Part shown: positions 5,228 through 11,141 of the stretch, in pieces
Numbering within the stretch: position 1 is the first letter of the stretch
Layout of the letters: every line of letters begins with the position of its first letter
Assembly: GCA_030695265.1 (NCBI GenBank)
Contig: JAUYTA010000152.1
Location: 1-11,141 of the forward strand
Reading direction: 5' to 3'
Source: Bacteroidota bacterium
GTDB taxonomy: Bacteria > Bacteroidota > Bacteroidia > Bacteroidales > Prolixibacteraceae
DNA: 11,141 nt
Made by a program: the position numbers and the translations under genes
The notes under the pieces: model-generated
Told to the model about the DNA's origin: nothing
The model's input: only the letters and a program-made list of their open reading frames with translations
Databases searched by the model: none

Positions 5228-6520
5228 ATGGATATTAACCAACTGATTGAATTTGACAAGAAACATATCTGGCATCCGTACACTTCGGCAACAAAGGCAT
5301 CCGATTGTTATGTCGTAGCGCGTGCTGATGGGGTTTTCATCGAATTGGAAGATCATCGCCGCTTAATCGACGGCATGTCGTCGTGGTGGTCGGTTGTTCA
5401 TGGTTATAATCATCCGGTCTTAAACGCTGCGCTCAGGCAACAGGCAGAAGCCATGACACATGTAATGTTTGGCGGAATGACCCATCGCCCGGCCATAGAA
5501 CTGGCAGAAAAGCTGTTGCAGATAGTTCCTGAAGGATTGGAGCATATATTTTATTGCGATTCGGGATCGGTCGCCGTAGAGGTGGCTATGAAAATGGCTT
5601 TGCAGTACTGGTATGCCAAAGGCAAGGCAACCAAAAGCAGGTTTTTGACCATTAGAAATGGATATCACGGCGATACCTGGCATACAATGTCGGTATGCGA
5701 TCCGCAAACAGGAATGCACCATATTTTCAGCAAATATCTGCCCCACTACGATTTTGTACCTGCGCCGCAATCGAAGTTCAACGAAGCATTCGACCCAGGT
5801 GATACGAAAGAGTTGGAACAGTTCCTTGAAAAGGGGCACCAACAGATTGCCGCATTTATTCTCGAACCAATTGTTCAGGGGGCAGGGGGCATGCGGTTTT
5901 ATCATCCTGATTACCTGAAAAAAGTTAAAGAACTCTGTTCGCATTACGACATATTGTTGATTGCCGACGAAATTGCCACCGGATTTGGTCGTACCGGAAA
6001 ACTTTTTGCCTGCGAACATGCCGGGATATCGCCTGATATCTTATGTCTCGGGAAAGCGCTCACCGGAGGTTATTTATCATTTGCTGCCACACTTTGCAGT
6101 TCAAAGGTGGCCACAGCTATTTCCGAAGGCGAACCAGGTGTTTTTATGCACGGGCCAACATTTATGGGCAACCCGTTGGCTTGCGCGGTCGCCCTGGCCA
6201 GTTGCCAGTTGCTGCTCGATAGCAAATGGCAGGAAAATGTGACGAGAATAGAAAACCATCTGAACAGGACCTTGCCCGAACTTCAGGAATTGGAAGCAGT
6301 AAATGATGTCAGGGTTTTGGGTGCGATCGGCGTTGTTGAAATGAAAGATCCGGTCGATATGAAAATGGTTCAGCGTGAATTCGTGGAACAGGGGATATGG
6401 TTGCGCCCATTTGGAAAACTCATCTATACAATGCCGCCTTTTATTATTTCGGACGATGAGCTCTCGCACCTGACCAAAGGGATATGCGGGACAATTAAGA
6501 AAATTTATGGGAGAACTTAA
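5228..6520 (+). CDS. bioA: Adenosylmethionine-8-amino-7-oxononanoate aminotransferase
   Basis: A 430-residue class III PLP aminotransferase that converts 8-amino-7-oxononanoate (KAPA) to 7,8-diaminopelargonate, with SAM as the amino donor. KHIWHPYTS (12-20) is the family's N-terminal signature. [13 protein letters not shown] (51-63) lines the substrate pocket. [10 protein letters not shown] (113-122) and [11 protein letters not shown] (145-155) bind the cofactor phosphate and stack on its ring. The DE pair at 247-248 contacts the pyridine nitrogen, and K276 in [10 protein letters not shown] is the Schiff-base lysine. The length is typical (420-430). The ATG one base after the bioB stop is used; an in-frame upstream start would overlap bioB by over 50 nt. 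The last 14 nt overlap bioF. Confidence 0.96.
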   Translation: MDINQLIEFDKKHIWHPYTSATKASDCYVVARADGVFIELEDHRRLIDGMSSWWSVVHGYNHPVLNAALRQQAEAMTHVMFGGMTHRPAIELAEKLLQIVPEGLEHIFYCDSGSVAVEVAMKMALQYWYAKGKATKSRFLTIRNGYHGDTWHTMSVCDPQTGMHHIFSKYLPHYDFVPAPQSKFNEAFDPGDTKELEQFLEKGHQQIAAFILEPIVQGAGGMRFYHPDYLKKVKELCSHYDILLIADEIATGFGRTGKLFACEHAGISPDILCLGKALTGGYLSFAATLCSSKVATAISEGEPGVFMHGPTFMGNPLACAVALASCQLLLDSKWQENVTRIENHLNRTLPELQELEAVNDVRVLGAIGVVEMKDPVDMKMVQREFVEQGIWLRPFGKLIYTMPPFIISDDELSHLTKGICGTIKKIYGRT

Positions 6521-7625
6521 CAGATATCAAAAAAAACTGGAAGACCTGTCAAATGCTTTCAACTTGCGGGTCCTTCCGGAAGGCCATGCGGCCAACCTGA
6601 TCAATTTATGCTCGAATGATTATTTGGGCCTGAATTCAGACAATGGGTTGCTGGACGAATTTCTCTCGCGATCCGGCAGCAAGGCTTACCGGTTCAGCTC
6701 TTGCTCGTCGCGCCTGCAAAGTGGAAACTTCACCGAATGTACCATGCTCGAAAATCTGATTGCACGAAGTTATGGCACCGAAGCCTGTCTTTTGTACAAT
6801 AGCGGCTACAACGCGAATATTGGGATCATTTCGTCATTGGCCGTAAAATCAGACTTAATTGTTGCCGACAAGCTGGTGCATGCCAGTATAATTGATGGTG
6901 TAAAGCTGTGCCCGGCAACTTTCATGCGCTTCAGGCACCTTGATTATTCCCATCTCGAAAAGTTGCTGATGAAGCATCGAAATCAATACGGGAATGTATT
7001 CATTATTAGTGAAAGTATTTTTAGCATGGATGGCGATTGCACCGACTTGCAGCAGTTGGTTGAACTGAAAAAAAAATACAATTGTTTTTTGTATATCGAT
7101 GAGGCCCATGCATTTGGGGTAAAGGGGCAACTGGGATTGGGCTGCGCAGAGGAGCAGGAAGTAATTAAAGAGATTGACTTTATTGTAGGTACGTTTGGAA
7201 AAGCGCTCGCTTCCCTGGGGGCTTTTGTGGTATGCAACAACCTGTTCAAACAGTACCTTGTCAACCATTCGCGTTCGCTGATTTACACCACTGCTTTGCC
7301 GCCGCTAAACCTGGCCTGGACACGATTTCTTTTTGAAAAACTGCCTGAGTTTCATCTGAAGCGGGAAAAACTAAAGCTCGTCAGTACACAGTTCGCACGG
7401 TTGCTCGACACGAAACCACAAAGCCATATTATCCCTTTCGTCATTGGGACAAACCGGGAGACTGTTGCAGCATCCCTCAAACTTAAACAGCACGGCTTCA
7501 ATGTTTTGCCGGTAAGGTATCCTACTGTTCCTGAAGGGACTGCCCGATTGCGCTTTTCACTTAGCGCGGATATGAGTATTGATCAGTTAATGCCAATTAA
7601 AAACATACTGAAATCGAATGGATAA
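6507..7625 (+). CDS. bioF: 8-amino-7-oxononanoate synthase
   Basis: A 372-residue PLP enzyme of the alpha-oxoamine synthase family. It joins L-alanine with the pimeloyl thioester to give KAPA, releasing CO2. Visible features are [10 protein letters not shown] (33-42, the NDYLGL signature), the ring-stacking His in DKLVHAS (H125), [10 protein letters not shown] (168-177), DEAHAFG (188-194) and the PLP lysine K232 in [12 protein letters not shown]. Close relatives are 2-amino-3-ketobutyrate CoA ligase and serine palmitoyltransferase, but position between bioA and bioG settles the assignment. It overlaps bioA by 14 nt and bioG by 8 nt, so translational coupling is likely. It is slightly shorter than E. 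coli BioF (384), within the family range. Confidence 0.95.
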   Translation: MGELNRYQKKLEDLSNAFNLRVLPEGHAANLINLCSNDYLGLNSDNGLLDEFLSRSGSKAYRFSSCSSRLQSGNFTECTMLENLIARSYGTEACLLYNSGYNANIGIISSLAVKSDLIVADKLVHASIIDGVKLCPATFMRFRHLDYSHLEKLLMKHRNQYGNVFIISESIFSMDGDCTDLQQLVELKKKYNCFLYIDEAHAFGVKGQLGLGCAEEQEVIKEIDFIVGTFGKALASLGAFVVCNNLFKQYLVNHSRSLIYTTALPPLNLAWTRFLFEKLPEFHLKREKLKLVSTQFARLLDTKPQSHIIPFVIGTNRETVAASLKLKQHGFNVLPVRYPTVPEGTARLRFSLSADMSIDQLMPIKNILKSNG

Positions 7626-8274
7626 GATCTGGATAAACAGGCAAGGAAGCCAAAACTGTATCCTGTTTTTCAATGGCTGGGGAATGGATGAAAATTCAGT
7701 CAGCCAACTTGATGCCGGTGATTTTGATATTTGTATGCTGAATGATTACAATCCAATTTCACCCCTGGATGAACAGCTTGATGAATTCATAGCCATTTAT
7801 GTGGTAGCCTGGTCGCTTGGAGTGTGGGCTGCGGCAAAATTGCTTAACAATTCGGGATTGACCATTTCCAAAGCCATTGCCCTTAACGGAACTCAACAGC
7901 CAATCGATGTAAATTACGGTATTCCACCTATAATATTTAATGCCACCTTGGATACCTGGAGCATGGATAACCGCGAAAAATTCAATATACGAATGTCGGG
8001 CGGACGAAAGCAATACAGCCAGATGAGCAACTGCTTTCCCGCAAGAGATGTCGATAACCAGAAAAGGGAATTGTCCAACCTGAAAAAAGAAATATCGATG
8101 GAAAAATCAGCAGAGATGCCTTTTGATTGTGCCCTGATTGGGAGCAATGACCTGATTTTTACCCCTGCAAGTCAGGAGAACTATTGGAACAGCCGGACAC
8201 GGATAATAAGAAAAGATGTACCACATTTCCCCTTTGCGATTTTCGACAAATGGGAACAAATAATTGCGCTATAA
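7618..8274 (+). CDS. bioG: Pimeloyl-ACP methyl ester esterase, BioG type
   Basis: A 218-residue alpha/beta hydrolase of the BioG (DUF452) family. It removes the methyl group from pimeloyl-ACP methyl ester, ending the modified fatty acid cycle that BioC starts. The oxyanion-side motif FNGWGMDE (18-25), the nucleophile elbow AWSLGVW (Ser66) and the late VPHFPF (His203) form the expected Ser-His pair. D178 in GSNDLIF is the likely acid. The gene replaces the unrelated-in-sequence BioH or BioK used elsewhere. It begins within the end of bioF (8-nt overlap). Its TAA is followed directly by the bioC ATG in the same reading frame, so the two are separated by a single stop codon. Confidence 0.92.
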   Translation: MDKIWINRQGSQNCILFFNGWGMDENSVSQLDAGDFDICMLNDYNPISPLDEQLDEFIAIYVVAWSLGVWAAAKLLNNSGLTISKAIALNGTQQPIDVNYGIPPIIFNATLDTWSMDNREKFNIRMSGGRKQYSQMSNCFPARDVDNQKRELSNLKKEISMEKSAEMPFDCALIGSNDLIFTPASQENYWNSRTRIIRKDVPHFPFAIFDKWEQIIAL

Positions 8275-9048
8275 ATGAAATTTGTTGCAGACAAAAAAAA
8301 CGTCCAAAACCGTTTTCGCAGGAGCTTTGAAACATATAATTTGCAGGCTACCGTCCAGAAACAGATCGCATCGAAGCTTGCTGACCTGATTCCCGGGACC
8401 GACAAAATGCATTTTAACCGTATCCTTGAAATCGGATGTGGAACCGGGTTTCTTACGCAAAGGATACTCAGCAAGTATTCGGTTGGCGAATATTTGCTGA
8501 ACGACATGATTGATGCCGCTTTCGACGAAGTCAGGCAGTTAACTTACAACCTGAATTTCAATAATTTCAGGTTCATTGCATCTGATGCAGAAACAATGAC
8601 TTTCCCCGAAAACATGGATGCCGTTCTTTCGGCTTCCAGTTTTCAGTGGTTTAATGATATTGAAACTTTTATCCCGAAGATATACAGCTTGCTAAAAAGT
8701 GGCGGCATTTTCGCTTTTAGCACTTTTGGCGAAAATAATTTCAGCGAAATAAAGACGACCTTAAACGTGGGCCTGAATTATAAAACCCTGCACGAACTGT
8801 TGGGCATGGTTCAATCAAATTTCGAGTTGATTGTTGCAGAAGAATGGACACAACAAATGCGGTTCGACACCCCGAATGCCGTACTGAAACACATGAAAAT
8901 GACCGGTGTAAACGGACTGAAACCCTGCTTTTTGGGAAAAGAAAAACTCCGTTTGTTCAACGAAAATTATTGTCGGCTATTTGGGAATGAAGACAAAACA
9001 GTGAGGTTGACCTACCACCCGATTATCATCATAGCACGAAAAAATTAA
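8275..9048 (+). CDS. bioC: Malonyl-ACP O-methyltransferase
   Basis: A 257-residue class I SAM-dependent methyltransferase that methylates the free carboxyl of malonyl-ACP, so that the fatty acid machinery can extend it to pimeloyl-ACP methyl ester. The N-terminal VQNRFRRSFETYN (10-22) is the usual BioC opening (RFxxAxxxYxxxA type). LEIGCGTGFLT (51-61) is SAM motif I. SDAETMTFP (103-111) is motif II, and SSFQWFND (121-128) is a BioC hallmark. The length matches E. coli BioC (251). The ATG abuts the bioG stop with no spacer, and bioD starts 1 nt after its TAA. It produces S-adenosylhomocysteine, the substrate of the AhcY encoded 0.7 kb downstream. Confidence 0.94.
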   Translation: MKFVADKKNVQNRFRRSFETYNLQATVQKQIASKLADLIPGTDKMHFNRILEIGCGTGFLTQRILSKYSVGEYLLNDMIDAAFDEVRQLTYNLNFNNFRFIASDAETMTFPENMDAVLSASSFQWFNDIETFIPKIYSLLKSGGIFAFSTFGENNFSEIKTTLNVGLNYKTLHELLGMVQSNFELIVAEEWTQQMRFDTPNAVLKHMKMTGVNGLKPCFLGKEKLRLFNENYCRLFGNEDKTVRLTYHPIIIIARKN

Positions 9049-9049
9049 A

Positions 9050-9727
9050 ATGAAAAAAATTGAATATTTTGTAAGCGGTATCGATACCAATTGCGGTAAA
9101 ACCTACCTCACAGGATTGTTGGCCTATCACCTGAACAAGTCGGGAATAAGGGTCATTACTTCGAAACTTGTTCAGACAGGCTGCACCGGCATTTCAGAAG
9201 ATATACTGGAACACCGGCGGATCATGGAATGTGAAATTCTTCCCGAAGATGTCGACAGAACAACCTGTCCTTTTGTGTATTCTTACCCGGCATCACCGCA
9301 CCTGTCGACCAAAATTGATAATATACCTCTCGACTTAAACATAATCAGGCGATCAGCCGAAAAGCTTTTATGCAACGCCGACATGATGCTCACCGAAGGA
9401 GCCGGAGGTTTGATGGTTCCGTTAACCGAAGATTATCTGACCATCGACTATTTAAAAGAATACGCGTTGCCCCTGATCCTGGTCAGTTCATCAAAATTGG
9501 GAAGTATCAATCATACATTGCTGAGCATTGAAATTTGCCGGTATCATCAAATTCATCTGCATACGGTGGTCTATAACCAGATGCCAAACGACAACAGGCT
9601 GATTGCCAATAGTACTTTTGCTTTTTTAACAGATTTCCTGAATAAGAACTATCCTGAAGTGCATCTGGTCCATGGTGATTCCCTTGATAAAAAGGCTGGC
9701 ATTGCCGACATCAGCTTTCTCTGCTAA
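9050..9727 (+). CDS. bioD: ATP-dependent dethiobiotin synthetase
   Basis: A 225-residue P-loop enzyme that carboxylates 7,8-diaminopelargonate and closes the ureido ring to give dethiobiotin. The P-loop is GIDTNCGKT (10-18; usual form GTDTxVGKT), with K17 and T18 contacting ATP. SKLVQTG (38-44) matches the KPVxSG substrate segment with its conserved Lys39. TEGAGGLMVPL (115-125) is the third signature, with Glu116 as the Mg ligand. It is the last gene of the operon. Only 56 nt separate it from ahcY. A 5-bp hairpin at its end (GCTTT/AAAGC) has no T tract, so some readthrough into ahcY is possible. Confidence 0.94.
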   Translation: MKKIEYFVSGIDTNCGKTYLTGLLAYHLNKSGIRVITSKLVQTGCTGISEDILEHRRIMECEILPEDVDRTTCPFVYSYPASPHLSTKIDNIPLDLNIIRRSAEKLLCNADMMLTEGAGGLMVPLTEDYLTIDYLKEYALPLILVSSSKLGSINHTLLSIEICRYHQIHLHTVVYNQMPNDNRLIANSTFAFLTDFLNKNYPEVHLVHGDSLDKKAGIADISFLC

Positions 9728-9752
9728 AGCAAAATAAATATCTTGATTTGAT

Positions 9753-9760
9753 TATCTTTG
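9753..9760 (+). promoter_or_regulatory. -7 element of the ahcY promoter
   Basis: TATCTTTG is an exact TAnnTTTG match ending 23 nt before the ahcY ATG, which would give a leader of roughly 20 nt. No TTTG is seen 19-21 nt upstream, so only half of the promoter is supported. It implies that ahcY can be expressed independently of the biotin operon. Confidence 0.5.
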
Positions 9761-9783
9761 CAGTCAAAATTTAAATTTCAGAA

Positions 9784-11141
9784 ATGACAACAATAACACT
9801 GGAACAAACGACTTATAAAGTTGCAGATATATCGCTTGCAGCCTTCGGTCGGAAAGAGATTGAAATTGCAGAAAAAGAAATGCCCGGACTGATGTCTGTC
9901 AGGAAAAAATATTCCGCAGCCAAACCGCTGAAAGGTTCGCGCATCATGGGTTCGCTCCACATGACCATACAAACCGCTGTATTGATTGAGACACTTGTTG
10001 AACTCGGCGCTGAAGTGCGCTGGGCAAGTTGTAATATTTTCAGCACACAGGATCATGCTGCCGCTGCCATTGCTGCTGCCGGAATTCCGGTTTTTGCATG
10101 GAAAGGCGAATCGTTGGCCGAATACTGGTGGTGTACCGAGCGTGCACTCGATTTTGGCGACGGCCTCGGACCTAATTTGATTGTTGACGATGGAGGTGAT
10201 GCCACAATGATGATTCACCGCGGTTATGAAGCCGAAAGAAATCCATCCATTCTCGACCTGCCGGTTGAAGCGGAAGATGAAATTGAGCTGAACAATGCGT
10301 TGAAAGAAGTACTGGCTTTCGATCCTCAGCGCTGGAGCCGTCAGGCGCCATTGATCAAGGGTGTTTCGGAAGAAACGACTACAGGAGTTCACCGTTTGTA
10401 CCAAATGAAAAATGAAGGCAAACTGTTGTTTCCTGCTTTCAACGTAAACGATTCGGTTACCAAATCGAAATTCGACAACCTTTATGGCTGCCGCGAATCG
10501 CTGGCCGATGGAATTAAACGCGCAACCGATGTAATGATTGCCGGAAAAGTGGTGATTGTTGCAGGTTACGGCGATGTTGGCAAAGGTTGTGCACATTCGA
10601 TGCGCAGTTACGGAGCCCGTGTAATTGTGACCGAAATTGACCCGATTTGCGCCCTTCAGGCTGCCATGGAAGGTTTTGAAGTGAAAACCATGGAAGATGC
10701 TGTTTCAGAAGGAAACATTTTTGTGACCACTACCGGCAACAAGGATATTATCACCGGAGAACATCTCGCTGCCATGAAAGATCAGGCTATTGTGTGTAAC
10801 ATCGGCCATTTCGACAACGAGATTCAGGTTGTCCGCCTCGAAAAATGGGCTGGCATCCGCAAAACAAATATCAAACCGCAGGTCGATAAATATACTTATC
10901 CTGATGGACATTCCATCTTTCTGCTTGCAGAAGGCCGCCTTGTGAACCTAGGTTGTGCCACCGGCCACCCATCGTTTGTAATGTCGAACTCGTTTACCAA
11001 CCAAACATTGGCACAGCTCGAACTTTGGGAAAAAGATTACCCGGTAGATGTTTACCGTTTGCCAAAAGCACTCGATGAGGAAGTTGCCCGTTTACACCTT
11101 GAACAACTCGGCGTTAAACTGACTATTTTAACACCCGATCA
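9784..11141 (+). CDS. ahcY: Adenosylhomocysteinase, C-terminus cut by the window edge
   Basis: The first 452 codons of S-adenosylhomocysteine hydrolase, an NAD-dependent cytosolic enzyme that splits SAH into adenosine and homocysteine and so relieves product inhibition of methyltransferases. [13 protein letters not shown] (59-71) and [12 protein letters not shown] (84-95) form the substrate site, and DDGGD (135-139) and EETTTGV (187-193) follow. [13 protein letters not shown] (220-232) carries the catalytic Lys/Asp pair, GYGDVGKG (261-268) is the Rossmann NAD motif, and NIGHFDNEI and [14 protein letters not shown] come later. The insert after DDGGD is usual for the longer bacterial form (about 470 residues), so only about 20 residues are probably missing. 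The ATG at 9784 follows a -7 element at normal distance. Its place beside three SAM-using biotin enzymes is functionally fitting, though it serves the whole cell. Confidence 0.96.
   Translation, partial: MTTITLEQTTYKVADISLAAFGRKEIEIAEKEMPGLMSVRKKYSAAKPLKGSRIMGSLHMTIQTAVLIETLVELGAEVRWASCNIFSTQDHAAAAIAAAGIPVFAWKGESLAEYWWCTERALDFGDGLGPNLIVDDGGDATMMIHRGYEAERNPSILDLPVEAEDEIELNNALKEVLAFDPQRWSRQAPLIKGVSEETTTGVHRLYQMKNEGKLLFPAFNVNDSVTKSKFDNLYGCRESLADGIKRATDVMIAGKVVIVAGYGDVGKGCAHSMRSYGARVIVTEIDPICALQAAMEGFEVKTMEDAVSEGNIFVTTTGNKDIITGEHLAAMKDQAIVCNIGHFDNEIQVVRLEKWAGIRKTNIKPQVDKYTYPDGHSIFLLAEGRLVNLGCATGHPSFVMSNSFTNQTLAQLELWEKDYPVDVYRLPKALDEEVARLHLEQLGVKLTILTPD

Noticed and set aside
9710..9735. Terminator hairpin after bioD (GCTTT/AAAGC)
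   Set aside because: The stem has only five pairs and is followed by A-rich rather than T-rich sequence on the plus strand.
9778..10596. Long minus-strand open frame (272 codons) opposite ahcY
   Set aside because: It is a shadow of ahcY, which has unbroken family motifs on the plus strand; the antisense product shows no recognisable domain.

Overview
This window comes from a member of the Bacteroidota, probably Bacteroidales/Marinilabiliales-like; the order is only a guess. The signs are several promoter -7 elements of the form TAnnTTTG, near absence of Shine-Dalgarno sequences, a DUF4369/thioredoxin-fold lipoprotein, a Bacteroidota-type LpxH, and a BioG-type biotin operon. No rRNA, tRNA, CRISPR array or insertion sequence was recognised.

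Layout. On the minus strand from about 2.2 kb to the left edge lies a tight three-gene cluster: a thioredoxin-fold lipoprotein without redox cysteines, LpxH (lipid A synthesis), and the start of a KAS III/FabH-like ketoacyl-ACP synthase that runs off the edge. Divergent from it is ribF (FMN/FAD synthesis). A perfect 6+6 bp inverted repeat sits in the region shared by the two promoters. Between ribF and the biotin genes is an AT-rich accessory segment. It carries an MNT-type nucleotidyltransferase (antitoxin family) followed by a 37-codon remnant of its HEPN partner, whose catalytic part has been deleted in frame.

The core is a biotin operon of about 5.9 kb: promoter, a small 124-codon ORF of unknown function, bioB, bioA, bioF, bioG, bioC and bioD. 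Genes overlap or are separated by 0-2 nt, so translational coupling is likely. BioC methylates malonyl-ACP to disguise it for the fatty acid synthase. BioG hydrolyses the pimeloyl-ACP methyl ester, and BioF, BioA, BioD and BioB then build the two rings. The set is complete from malonyl-ACP to biotin. After 56 nt comes ahcY, with its own -7 element. It cuts the S-adenosylhomocysteine made by BioC and other methyltransferases, and it is truncated by the right edge.

Most notable: a strong intrinsic-terminator-like hairpin with a T6 tract lies inside the last codons of the small ORF, directly before bioB. Together with a nearly leaderless start of that ORF, this suggests translation-dependent attenuation of biotin synthesis. 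Other points are the HEPN deletion, a BioB without the usual first [2Fe-2S] cysteine, a thioredoxin-fold protein with CxxC changed to DxxS, and bioG/bioC lying in one reading frame separated by a single TAA.
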